Source: Algorimicrobium algoritergicola
GTDB lineage: Bacteria; Bacteroidota; Bacteroidia; Flavobacteriales; Flavobacteriaceae
NCBI RefSeq assembly: GCF_008086165.1
Contig: NZ_VSKL01000001.1
Coordinates: 372,001 to 436,000, forward strand
Length of the DNA stretch: 64,000 nucleotides
Direction of reading: 5' to 3'
This document shows positions 55,345 to 64,000 of the stretch, one piece after another; the stretch's first letter is position 1; each line of letters begins with the position of its first letter. The translations under genes were made by a program, and so were the position numbers. The notes beneath the pieces are model-generated. The model was not told the origin of the DNA. It did not search any database and was given only the letters and a program-made list of their open reading frames with translations.

Positions 55345-55878
55345 ATGAAAAAATTACTGGTTGTTGCAGCTATTTTAACCGTTTCATTTGCAAATGCACA
55401 GGCATTTTCAGGTAAAGGTGACCAAAAATTTCAAGTAGGTGCTAATTTTCAATCACATGCTACAGGACTTAACGTAAGTTATGACTATGGATTAGGCGAA
55501 AATATTTCTGTTGGTATCAGCTCTAGCTATGCATTAGGTGTTTCTGGAGACTTACAAGATGGTGTAAAAGAACCAATAACAGGGATAACTTTAGTTGACA
55601 AAGCTGGTTTTGATGATCGTTTTGACTTAAAAGCCCGTTTTAATGCAAACATTGGAAACGTTTTAAAAATTGATGAAAATTTTGATTTATACCCAGGTTT
55701 AAGCTTTAGTATGAAGAATTTTGGTGGCCATCTTGGTGCTCGCTATTTCTTCACCACTGGTTTTGGAATCTATACAGAAGCACAATTTCCTATTGCGAAA
55801 TATAAAGACAATTTAACACCTTCTCAAGAATTAAATAATCAGTTTTCTATGAATTTAGGAGCTGTTTTTAATCTTTAA
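55345..55878 (+). CDS. Small outer-membrane beta-barrel protein
   Basis: 177 residues from ATG 55345, giving a signal peptide (MKKLLVVAAILTVSFANAQ). A longer frame from 55279 crosses the promoter and is rejected. The mature part is all-beta with alternating patterns (FQVGANFQSHATGLNVSYDYGLG, in parts; LKARFNANIG) and ends MNLGAVFNL. It looks like an eight-stranded OmpW/OmpA-like barrel often labelled DUF6646 in Flavobacteria. The function is unknown. It is monocistronic, with its own promoter and a following terminator. Confidence 0.75.
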   Translation: MKKLLVVAAILTVSFANAQAFSGKGDQKFQVGANFQSHATGLNVSYDYGLGENISVGISSSYALGVSGDLQDGVKEPITGITLVDKAGFDDRFDLKARFNANIGNVLKIDENFDLYPGLSFSMKNFGGHLGARYFFTTGFGIYTEAQFPIAKYKDNLTPSQELNNQFSMNLGAVFNL

Positions 55879-55899
55879 TACACAATAACATTATATTAC

Positions 55900-55933
55900 A
55901 AAGCCTTTCAATTTAGATTGAAAGGCTTTTTTT
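55900..55933 (+). terminator. Intrinsic terminator after the outer-membrane protein
   Basis: A perfect 12-bp stem AAAGCCTTTCAA/TTGAAAGGCTTT with a 6-nt loop and a T-run that runs into the recX stop codon on the other strand. Confidence 0.9.
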
Positions 55934-56408
55934 ATGGAATTAATTCAGCTGCTTTATCATACACCAAATGACTTTCCCAACCACGATACAGCAAGTAATC
56001 GGCTAGTTTTTTGCGTTTTTTCCATTTGTCTGTTTCCCTCTCAATGGACTTCAGTCTTTTTTCAGCAAGCGCGTTAAACGTTTCCAAGTAATCGGACTCT
56101 GAAATTTCTTTCATGGCCAAATCGATATTGTATTTACCAATATCCCGTTTTTTTAGCTCCTGTTTTAGGCGCTGCCGTCCCCATTTTTTAATATTAAATT
56201 TCCCACGCACATAACTTTGGGCAAAACGGGTTTCGTTTAAAAAATCATGTTTAAGAAGGTGCACCATAATCACATCTATGGCCTCTGGAATCATGCGCAT
56301 GTTATACAATTTACTAGTTACTTCCTGATGGCAGCGTTCCTGATAGGCGCAATAGCGCTCTATAGAACGCTTGGCTTCTTCAACGGTATAGGTTTTTACT
56401 GTATTCAT
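55932..56408 (-). CDS. recX: RecX regulatory protein
   Basis: 158 residues from ATG 56406-56408; a TTG at 56429 is rejected. RecX caps and inhibits RecA filaments. The three helical repeats are visible (SIERYCAYQERCHQEVTSKL, LLKHDFLNETRFAQSYVRGKFNIKKWGRQRLKQELKKR in parts, DKWKKRKKLADYLLYRGW). It stands alone, convergent with the outer-membrane protein and divergent from the giant T9SS protein. recA is not in the window. Confidence 0.92.
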   Translation of the reverse strand: MNTVKTYTVEEAKRSIERYCAYQERCHQEVTSKLYNMRMIPEAIDVIMVHLLKHDFLNETRFAQSYVRGKFNIKKWGRQRLKQELKKRDIGKYNIDLAMKEISESDYLETFNALAEKRLKSIERETDKWKKRKKLADYLLYRGWESHLVYDKAAELIP

Positions 56409-56458
56409 TAGGAAGCAAGATAATAACAATTTGTTAATAATTAGGAAACTGTAAATCC

Positions 56459-56488
56459 TTGTTTTATAGTGGTTTTAATGTATATTTG
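56459..56488 (+). promoter_or_regulatory. Consensus promoter of the giant T9SS protein gene
   Basis: TTG (56459-56461), 19-bp spacer, TATATTTG (56481-56488): a full match to the Bacteroidota TTG-N19-TAnnTTTG consensus, 38 bp before the ATG. It is the best-matching promoter in the window. Confidence 0.75.
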
Positions 56489-56526
56489 ATTCCTTAATTT
56501 ATTTAAATAATAGCAAGATTACGTTT

Positions 56527-59500
56527 ATGAAACATAAATACTCCCTCATATTTATTACTTTTTTGTGTGCTGTTTTGTCTGGGTTTGGGCAAACCACTGT
56601 TTCCTATAGTTTTTCTGCAGGAGGCGCCGTTACAGGATTGAACGTACCTGCTCCAGGAATTGCTCTAGATGCAAATATAGGTTTCGGGTCTTTTAAAAAT
56701 TCTGGAACTAGCAATCCTGCATTAAATAGTGGTCAATTAAGATTGTATCAAAACGCTACAAAAGGTGGTTCAATTAAAATATATGCTTCTAATGGCGTTA
56801 CTATTACAAAAGTAGTGATGTATACTCCGTCTAGTGGTGATGGAGATGGCCCTTCTGGATATAGTGTTGATAATACTACGGAGGCAGGTACTTTTGCTGC
56901 TGGTGGAGGAACTTTAACCATGGATGGTTTGTCAGCTACTAATTATGTTGAATTTTATAATAAAGGAACTAGTATTGGTACTAGAACTTATGTGGATTAT
57001 TTTGAAGTAACATATACTATTCCAAGTACATGTACACCACCTGCAGATCCAAATGGAACAATTACAGGAACAACACCTGCTTGTACCAATACAACATTAA
57101 CCTATTCTGGAACAACAATACTAGGTACAATTGATTATTGGCAAACTACGGCCACGGGAACCTCAACGGCTAACAATGCCACAGGAACTTTTAATGCAAC
57201 CGCCACTGGAACATATTATGTAAGAACATTTTTAACAGCAACTTCTTGTTGGTCTGCAGGAACTGCAAGTTATGCTGTTGTAATAAATTCTGCACCAAGT
57301 ATATCAACACAACCAGCTAATGCTACAAGAGTCATTCCTAACAACGCCACGTTTTCTGTAACGGCAACAGGAACGCCAACGCCCACATACCAATGGCAAG
57401 TCTCAACAAATGGCGGCACCACATGGAATAACGTAACGGGAGGCTCCGGCGCAACTACAAATACGTATACAACGGGAGCAACTTCGGCGCCAATGAATGG
57501 TAATCAATACCGATGTGTTGTTACTAATAGTTGTGGCGCTGTAAATTCTAATGCAGCGACGTTGAATGTTACAAATGCTTCACCAAATAACGCTTTGCAA
57601 TTAAAGTCATGTATTGCCAATGATCAACTTTCTTTAAGTTGGAATGCATCTTCAACAGCAGGCGTAACAGGTTATATTATTTTTGCTCAACCTAACACAA
57701 CAATTCCAAGAATGACTGCGGCTTTAGCAGGAAATGCTTCTGGATTTGTAGCAAATTCTAATTATACAGCAGCAACAGCTTATTCGACCCTTGGAAAAGC
57801 AGTTTACAAAGGTGCTGGAACATCAGCTACTATAACTGGTTTAACAAATGCTTCGCAATACACTTTTAAAGTGGTTGCTTACACTGGTGAAACAGCTACA
57901 GGTTGGGCGTCTGCTCTTAATGATAACTCAGCTGCTTCATCTTATACACAAACATATACCATTGATGTTCCAGAAGTTACCAGTTTAGCCGCTTCAATTA
58001 ATCCTACAACATCTACAGTGTCGTGGAATGTGGTACCAGATTCTGCTGGATGTTACGAATATATGGTGGTTGCAAATGCAGGTGTTGTTACACTTACACC
58101 AACAGGAAACGGTTCGGCTTACACCGCAAATCCTGTTTATGCAGGAGCAAATCAAGTAGTTTATAAAGGAACAGGTAACAGTATCATTGTTACTGGCTTA
58201 ACAGATGCTGTTGAATATTGTTATACCGTTTTTGTAAGAGAGGTTAATAGTGGCAATCAATGGAGTGATGGTATTTCGGTTTGCCAAACTACTGGTGTTG
58301 ATTATTGTACTGCTTCAGGAGGTACAAATAACTCAATGATTAAAAATGTTACTTTTAGCACCATTAATCAATCTTCTACTTCTACTGCTGGATATACAGA
58401 TTACACAACAGTTTCAACAAATGTTAACATTGGAGATATTCATAATTTAAGTGTAACAGTAAACACTAATGGTAATTATACTTCTTATGTAATAGCATGG
58501 ATAGATTGGAATAGAGATGGAGATTTTAATGATAGTGGTGAAGCATATGAATTAGGTACGGTTACAAATAATGCTAATGGAACCTCATCAGCATCACCGT
58601 TTTCAATTACGGTTCCAACTGGTGCTACAATAGGAAATGTAAGAATGCGAGTTTCTGCTAACTCTGAAAATAGTATTAGTGGTTATGCTACACCTTGTCA
58701 ATCATTTACTTATGGTGAAGTGGAAGATTACACGATTATTATAACACAACCTGCTAATGCAGAAATTAATGTAAAAGGAGGAGCTATTTCTATTGCTAAT
58801 GGTTTTGATGCACCTTACGGATTAAATAATACCTTGTTTGCAACCACACCTTTAAACACAGATTCTGTTGAGAAAGAATTTACTATAGAAAATATTGGTT
58901 TAGCAAATTTACTATTAACAGGTTCGCCTACTATTACATTAGAAGGTACAAACCCAACAGACTTTATTGTAACGCAGCATGCAACATCACCAGTTGTGAA
59001 TGGCACAAACACAACTTTTAGAATTAAATTTCACCCAACCGTTGCCGGTACGAGAACAGCAAAAGTGAGAATTGAAAATAATGATTCTGATGAAAATCCT
59101 TATCTTTTCACCATAGAAGGTGAAGGTAATTGTACAACTGCTCCAACTGTTGCTACTTTTCCAACATCTGGTCCAGCAAATACATTGGTCACTTTTACTT
59201 CTGCCTCAAGTAATCTTACAGGAGCAACAATTTCATTTAATAATATAGCAGTTCCTACTGTTTCAAATACATCAGACACTATAGAAGTATTGATTCCTTC
59301 AGATGCTAATGATGGTAATTTTGTGATTCAATTAGCAACAGGCTGTAGTGCAACGCAATTTTTTGATGTAATTGATACTGACCTTACATCATGTGCATCA
59401 GCAGTTGGTGGTGGAGATGCAACCGATTTAATTATCTACGAAGCGTATGATGAAAATGGCGGATCTGGTGGTGTAATAACCATATATAACAACACAGGAG

Positions 59501-62028
59501 CTTCTGTAAATTTAAGTGGGTATTCCATTCAAAGAGCTGGAGATTACGGAAGTACTTATTCAACTTATGCAAATTTAAGTGGTACACTTGCAGCAAATGC
59601 AGTCGCAATTATTTCTGTATCTAGCTCATCTTGTGGTTACACACCTACAGGAAATGGAAGTTTAGGTTCGGCCGGTTTTAATGCAAATGATGGTTTGAGA
59701 TTAATGAATGGTACTACGGTTATTGATGATGTACATGCACCAAATTATGTAGGATATTATTTAAAAAGAAAGAATACAAATTTTTATCCAAATACCACTT
59801 ATACTGCTACCGAATGGACAACTCAAAGTTTATCCGACGATGAATGTTTAGCAGGCGTTGGTACTGTACCGCTTGTTAAAGTGCCACCTGTGGTAATAAC
59901 TCACCCACAATATGTGGCAGATTGTTCAATAACGGGTACATCTTTAACAGTTGCAGGATCCGAAGGCGTTTCGGGTGGATTGGGACTTGCTTATCAATGG
60001 TATGTTTTAGGAACTTCTGGTAACTGGACAGCTGTGTCAAATGGCGGAATATATTCCGGTTCTACAACGTCAACATTAGATATTTCGGATCTTGCTGGTT
60101 TAGACGATTATCAATATTATTGTCAAATTAGAGAAAACACTGCTACATGTTACGCAGCGAGTAATGCTGTAAAAATAGAATACATAGCTGCTGTTTGGGA
60201 TGGCACAGCTTGGTCATCACCTCCTACCTCTAGTAAAATTGCGATTATAAATGGAGATTACGATACAAGTACAAATGTTAACGGAGAAACAAGTTTTGAG
60301 GCTTGTCAATTATTTGTAGCTGCTGGAAGTCTGCTTACGGTTTCTGAAGGTGATTATGTTGAAGTTATAAACAGCGCTGTCGTTAATGGCGATGGAACAA
60401 AACTAGACGGTATATTAGTTGAAGACAAAGGCAGTTTTGTACAAAGAGGCGAAGGTGTAAATGCTGGAACATATACGTTGAATACAAATGCTAGAACCCA
60501 AGTCAACAAGAAAACAGCTCCTTTGAATAATTATTATGAATACACCTATTGGAGTTCACCAGTTGCCAATGAAACTATTGAAAACGGATTGAATGAGGCA
60601 CACCCAACCAGACGCTATTGGTATAATGGTCAAAACTATTTAGATGCTATGGCTGAAACCAATAACAACAATGGAACTGTTGCTGGACAAGATGATGTAG
60701 ATGATAACGGTGATGATTGGCAACCTACAAGCAATACTGCTAGTATGATTCCTGGAGTTGGTTATGCTGCTATGCATAATCCATCGGGAATTATTGGTAT
60801 AGGTATTAATTATGAATACACGTTCAATGGCGCTTTAAATACAGGTGATTTTACGGTTCCTATTTATAGAAATGATTCTGAAATGGCTGATAACAACTGG
60901 AATTTTATTGGTAATCCGTATCCTTCAGCTATTGATGCCGATTTATTTCTTTCAGCAAATGCATTGATTGATCAGAATGTTACAGAGTATCCGCAACCAA
61001 CTGGAGTAACGAATGGTGCCATATTTTTATGGTCGCAAAATTCAGCACCATCAAATACCAATAACGGAAATGAGGCTTTAAATTTTGCACAATCGGATTA
61101 TGCTGTAATAAACGGCACCGGACAAACAGCTGGTGGTGATGGGGTTATGCCTAGCCGATTTATTCCTTCTGGACAAGGCTTTTTTATTACATTATCTAAT
61201 GCTGCAACGGTTTCAACTGTTTCTGGAGACATAAAAACTGCAGATGTTATTTTTCAAAATAGTATGCGTGTTACAGGAAATAATAATCAATTTTTCAGGA
61301 ACACAACTGAAAATCAAAATGAAAAATTATGGCTTAATTTCACCTCAGACATGGGTGTTTTCAACCAAATTTTAATTGGCTATGTTGAAGGTGCAACCAA
61401 TGGTAATGATGATATGTATTTTGATGCTCCTAAAAACTTGTCTTCAGACTCCTATGTATATTTCTATTCGCTTATAGAAGAAGAATTGGAAGCAGATAAA
61501 GTAGCTATACAAGGAAAGGCGCCTGAAAGCTTAAACATGGATGAAATAATTCCGTTAGGTTTTAGTACAACCGTTAATCAAGCCACGATTTACACAATTA
61601 GTATTGCACAATTTGAAGGTGATTTTTTAAGTACGAATACCATTTATTTAAAAGATCAATTATTAAATGTAATCCACAATTTATCGAATACGAATTATAA
61701 TTTTACATCTACTGTTGGCGAATTCAACGATCGTTTTGAAATTGTATTTAGAGATAGTACTTTATCGGTTGATGATTATGTAATTAGTAATACCAATTTA
61801 TCTATTATTGAATTAACGGATAATAACGTTAAATTTAGTATTGGGTCTAACCATGCAACCATTAAATCAGTTGAAATAATTGATATGTTGGGCAGAACCT
61901 TATACAAGTTTAAAGGGTCAACTAATACGGAGACGTATAATTTATCTAACTTAAGTAGTGCTACATATATTGCTAAAGTAACCTTGTCTAATAATCAGGT
62001 ATTAGTTAAGAAAGCGGTGAAGAAATAG
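56527..62028 (+). CDS. Giant secreted multidomain protein with T9SS type A sorting domain
   Basis: 1833 residues. Signal peptide 1-22 (ending GFGQ), then modules with approximate residues: an N-terminal beta domain (25-165); a Cys-containing SprB/PKD-like segment (170-250); Ig-like (255-349); two fibronectin-III-like domains (354-475, 481-592); a GEVED domain (595-739, ending YGEVEDYTI); a choice-of-anchor-D type domain (744-867); an IPT/TIG-like segment (872-948); a lamin-tail-like domain (958-1105); a second Ig-like domain (1120-1218). A long tail region ends in a Por secretion-system C-terminal domain (1758-1833: SVEIIDMLGRTLYKFKG...ATYIAKVTLSNN). It is exported across the outer membrane by T9SS as an adhesin or structural surface protein. 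No enzyme domain is seen. Confidence 0.9.
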   Translation: MKHKYSLIFITFLCAVLSGFGQTTVSYSFSAGGAVTGLNVPAPGIALDANIGFGSFKNSGTSNPALNSGQLRLYQNATKGGSIKIYASNGVTITKVVMYTPSSGDGDGPSGYSVDNTTEAGTFAAGGGTLTMDGLSATNYVEFYNKGTSIGTRTYVDYFEVTYTIPSTCTPPADPNGTITGTTPACTNTTLTYSGTTILGTIDYWQTTATGTSTANNATGTFNATATGTYYVRTFLTATSCWSAGTASYAVVINSAPSISTQPANATRVIPNNATFSVTATGTPTPTYQWQVSTNGGTTWNNVTGGSGATTNTYTTGATSAPMNGNQYRCVVTNSCGAVNSNAATLNVTNASPNNALQLKSCIANDQLSLSWNASSTAGVTGYIIFAQPNTTIPRMTAALAGNASGFVANSNYTAATAYSTLGKAVYKGAGTSATITGLTNASQYTFKVVAYTGETATGWASALNDNSAASSYTQTYTIDVPEVTSLAASINPTTSTVSWNVVPDSAGCYEYMVVANAGVVTLTPTGNGSAYTANPVYAGANQVVYKGTGNSIIVTGLTDAVEYCYTVFVREVNSGNQWSDGISVCQTTGVDYCTASGGTNNSMIKNVTFSTINQSSTSTAGYTDYTTVSTNVNIGDIHNLSVTVNTNGNYTSYVIAWIDWNRDGDFNDSGEAYELGTVTNNANGTSSASPFSITVPTGATIGNVRMRVSANSENSISGYATPCQSFTYGEVEDYTIIITQPANAEINVKGGAISIANGFDAPYGLNNTLFATTPLNTDSVEKEFTIENIGLANLLLTGSPTITLEGTNPTDFIVTQHATSPVVNGTNTTFRIKFHPTVAGTRTAKVRIENNDSDENPYLFTIEGEGNCTTAPTVATFPTSGPANTLVTFTSASSNLTGATISFNNIAVPTVSNTSDTIEVLIPSDANDGNFVIQLATGCSATQFFDVIDTDLTSCASAVGGGDATDLIIYEAYDENGGSGGVITIYNNTGASVNLSGYSIQRAGDYGSTYSTYANLSGTLAANAVAIISVSSSSCGYTPTGNGSLGSAGFNANDGLRLMNGTTVIDDVHAPNYVGYYLKRKNTNFYPNTTYTATEWTTQSLSDDECLAGVGTVPLVKVPPVVITHPQYVADCSITGTSLTVAGSEGVSGGLGLAYQWYVLGTSGNWTAVSNGGIYSGSTTSTLDISDLAGLDDYQYYCQIRENTATCYAASNAVKIEYIAAVWDGTAWSSPPTSSKIAIINGDYDTSTNVNGETSFEACQLFVAAGSLLTVSEGDYVEVINSAVVNGDGTKLDGILVEDKGSFVQRGEGVNAGTYTLNTNARTQVNKKTAPLNNYYEYTYWSSPVANETIENGLNEAHPTRRYWYNGQNYLDAMAETNNNNGTVAGQDDVDDNGDDWQPTSNTASMIPGVGYAAMHNPSGIIGIGINYEYTFNGALNTGDFTVPIYRNDSEMADNNWNFIGNPYPSAIDADLFLSANALIDQNVTEYPQPTGVTNGAIFLWSQNSAPSNTNNGNEALNFAQSDYAVINGTGQTAGGDGVMPSRFIPSGQGFFITLSNAATVSTVSGDIKTADVIFQNSMRVTGNNNQFFRNTTENQNEKLWLNFTSDMGVFNQILIGYVEGATNGNDDMYFDAPKNLSSDSYVYFYSLIEEELEADKVAIQGKAPESLNMDEIIPLGFSTTVNQATIYTISIAQFEGDFLSTNTIYLKDQLLNVIHNLSNTNYNFTSTVGEFNDRFEIVFRDSTLSVDDYVISNTNLSIIELTDNNVKFSIGSNHATIKSVEIIDMLGRTLYKFKGSTNTETYNLSNLSSATYIAKVTLSNNQVLVKKAVKK

Positions 62029-62048
62029 AACCTTTTTTTAAAAGTATA

Positions 62049-62084
62049 AAAGCGGTTGCGTTTAAAATTCAACCGCTTTTTTTA
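62049..62084. terminator. Bidirectional intrinsic terminator
   Basis: An 11-bp stem AAAAGCGGTTG/CAACCGCTTTT around a 10-12-nt loop with T-runs on both sides, between the T9SS protein gene and the converging TonB receptor, whose stop it overlaps. Confidence 0.88.
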
Positions 62085-64000
62085 TAGTGTATAGTGTAAA
62101 GACACCACAAAATTTCTTCCAGGAGATGCAATTCCGGAGGAATAGGTTTTATACCGTTGATCCGTAATATTTTCCAATCCTGCTGTAACGGCAATACCGT
62201 CCTTAAATTGATAATGCGTTCGGACATTCAAGGTGTACCACGAAGGTGAAAAAGGATTTCCATTGGAATCTTTGGCATATAAATAATCTTTAGCCTGTTC
62301 TGAAGGTGCTAATTGTTGGTATGATAATTCGCCATTAAAATTCACAAACCCATCAATTTTAAAACGTTGCTTTTGCCATACTACATGCGCATTACCAAAG
62401 CGTGGCGCAACATGACGAATAGGAACTTCAATACCATCGTCTTCTTCCGTACCTCCAATAATATTGTACTGTGATAAGAATTTAACCGATTTTGAAAAAT
62501 TGATATTTAGTCCCACTTCAAAACCATAAATCCATGCTTTTGATGCATTTTGAATAGCTTGAACCGTACTCATTTCACCATCATATAAAATTTCAGATGC
62601 ACCGTTTATGGTATAATCTCTTCGAACTAAAGCATTATCTAGAAATGTGTAATACGTTGCTAAATCTAAAATTACCACATCACTAAAGTTTAAGAGTAAG
62701 CCCAATTCACCACCATAAGCATATTCCGATTTCAAATTATTATTTGGCACCACAACACTGCCTGGTTCAGAATCGAAAACCTTACCAATATCATCAACAT
62801 TTGGCGCTCTAAAAGCGGTTGACGCATTAAGTTTCCATTGTATCATATTGCTAGGCATCCAGCTAACACCAGCTGTTCCCGTAAAAGCACCTGAATTAAT
62901 TTCAGCCGTATTAAAAGGCAAGTTTAAATATGCATTGTTCTCCGTAAAATCAGCCTTTGTTAAAACCTGATTATAGCGAATACCTGTCTGAAAAATAAGC
63001 TCGGAAGACGGCTTGTATTTCAAACTAGTATAAGCAGCCATTGATTGCCAGGTAGCACCATCTGGATATCTAGAAACCGTTGGCATGCTAATTCCTGTAC
63101 TAATATCCTCTTCATTACCACTAGAGTTTACCAAATTATACACATATTCGGCGCCATAAAAAAGAGCTGTTTTAGGGCTTAATTGTTTCTCCAAATCCAA
63201 GTTTGCCGAAAAAGCATTTACTTGCTCTTCCCTATTGTTTTTTATAACGGATTGAAAATCCCGATCATGACGACTTTCCTTAAAGTGTTGATATGCAAAT
63301 GTAGTTTGAGCTTTATCATATAACACAGATTTACTATTAGACTGCGTAACTTGTAAATTACTCATAAACCATTCTTGCGGACCATAGTACCATTCAGCCG
63401 CTCTTAAGTTTTCATTTTTATATTGAATGAGTCTGTCATAACGCGGATAATCCGACGTGGTAGAATAATACGCTCCAAAATCTACATGCAGGTCGTCATC
63501 GGCTTCAAAGCGTACTTTTTGCATCGCATGAAATTGATTGAAACCTGTTGGTTTTTGAACCTTAGGATTTTCATTGATGACTACTTCATCTAAACCATTG
63601 GAGGTTTGTACGTATTCTGGGCGTAAATAGTCTGTTGGACCATGACTTCCCATTCGTAAATCGTCAAAATCACTATAGCTGATACTGGTTAAAAATGCCC
63701 ATTTTTTTAGTCCAAAATTAATATCTACGTGACCCGTTTTTTCATTGTTGGCCGTTGCATATCGCGCTAAGGCATGACCTTTAATATAAACCTCATCTTT
63801 ATAGGATAACTGTGGTTTTTTGGTGTAAAAACCCATTACGCCTCCTATGGCATCACTACCATAAACTACAGAACCTGCTCCTAGCGTAATTTCCGTATTT
63901 TGAATACTTAAGGGATCTATAGAAATAACATTTTGAAGATTTCCACCTCTAAAAATGGCATTATTCATCCGAACACCATCAATGGTTATTAAAAGTCTGT
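62082..64000 (-). CDS. TonB-dependent receptor, haem/haemoglobin type, N-terminus outside the window
   Basis: The frame runs through the window end at 64000; the first visible residues are RLLITIDGVR followed by MNNAIFRGGNLQNV, part of the plug, so the apparent ATG at 63968 is internal. The plug continues IEITLGAGSVVYGSDAIGGVM-like (ITLGAGSVVYGSDAIGG) and the barrel ends RNFVVSLHYTL. The DGVRMNNAIFRGGN pattern is that of haem/haemoglobin receptors (HmuR/HutA-like) to my knowledge. The signal peptide, N-terminal domain and gene partners lie outside the window. It ends at a bidirectional terminator. Confidence 0.88.
   Translation of the reverse strand, partial: RLLITIDGVRMNNAIFRGGNLQNVISIDPLSIQNTEITLGAGSVVYGSDAIGGVMGFYTKKPQLSYKDEVYIKGHALARYATANNEKTGHVDINFGLKKWAFLTSISYSDFDDLRMGSHGPTDYLRPEYVQTSNGLDEVVINENPKVQKPTGFNQFHAMQKVRFEADDDLHVDFGAYYSTTSDYPRYDRLIQYKNENLRAAEWYYGPQEWFMSNLQVTQSNSKSVLYDKAQTTFAYQHFKESRHDRDFQSVIKNNREEQVNAFSANLDLEKQLSPKTALFYGAEYVYNLVNSSGNEEDISTGISMPTVSRYPDGATWQSMAAYTSLKYKPSSELIFQTGIRYNQVLTKADFTENNAYLNLPFNTAEINSGAFTGTAGVSWMPSNMIQWKLNASTAFRAPNVDDIGKVFDSEPGSVVVPNNNLKSEYAYGGELGLLLNFSDVVILDLATYYTFLDNALVRRDYTINGASEILYDGEMSTVQAIQNASKAWIYGFEVGLNINFSKSVKFLSQYNIIGGTEEDDGIEVPIRHVAPRFGNAHVVWQKQRFKIDGFVNFNGELSYQQLAPSEQAKDYLYAKDSNGNPFSPSWYTLNVRTHYQFKDGIAVTAGLENITDQRYKTYSSGIASPGRNFVVSLHYTL

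Overview
The window is visibly AT-rich chromosomal DNA from a member of the Bacteroidota, most likely a marine or aquatic Flavobacteriaceae; the genus cannot be fixed from the sequence. The signs are: five TonB-dependent receptors, several with an N-terminal carboxypeptidase-regulatory-like domain; a very large secreted protein with a type IX secretion (T9SS) C-terminal sorting domain; DUF4270, DUF3108 and DUF5689-type proteins; promoter elements of the TAnnTTTG class (one with a TTG element 19 bp upstream); and lipoproteins with acidic residues just after the acylated Cys. No rRNA, tRNA, IS element, prophage or CRISPR array is visible.

Layout. 1-4176: a TonB receptor and lipoprotein, divergent from a secreted endonuclease/exonuclease/phosphatase. 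4254-7353: a small membrane protein and a second TonB receptor. 7519-14687: pgi, an M23 lipoprotein, a tryptophan 2,3-dioxygenase-family gene and a DUF3108 gene, then hppD-hmgA for tyrosine/homogentisate breakdown. 14938-18959: a patatin-Omp85 protein coupled to uvrC. 19094-21942: an overlapping rimB-like/rimK/aspartoacylase-like/5-FCL operon. 21939-32997: M23 peptidase, lspA, a DksA-like protein with ileS, radA, an esterase-like protein, a flippase-like protein, panD and panC. 33105-37426: a GlgA N-domain protein, a DUF4270 lipoprotein and glmS. 37583-42038: a TonB receptor with an SGNH lipoprotein. 42209-44088: atpD-atpC. 44394-48648: a Na+/solute symporter, an orphan umuD, an HTH/DUF2975 regulatory operon and a DUF2007 protein. 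48659-52059: a MocR regulator divergent from a TonB receptor. 52236-56408: NfeD-like plus flotillin, a JmjC-like cupin, an outer-membrane protein and recX. 56527-62028: a giant T9SS-exported protein. 62082-64000: a haem-type TonB receptor cut by the window end.

Most of the window is ordinary flavobacterial core genome. The notable points are residue-level departures inside familiar proteins and compact regulatory architecture: (i) IleRS carries GVHH where class I synthetases have HxGH, the swapped motif linked to mupirocin hyper-resistance; (ii) the MocR regulator lacks the PLP Schiff-base lysine; (iii) the HTH/DUF2975 operon has two 17-bp operators 31 bp apart that bracket its promoter; (iv) an esterase-fold protein has Asp in place of the nucleophile Ser; (v) a GlgA-like protein keeps only the N-terminal domain and lacks KTGGL; (vi) a rimB-rimK-aspartoacylase cassette looks like a write-and-erase system for glutamate tails; (vii) umuD has no umuC beside it. 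No clearly new multi-gene system is visible; the rim cassette and the two-operator DUF2975 module come closest.
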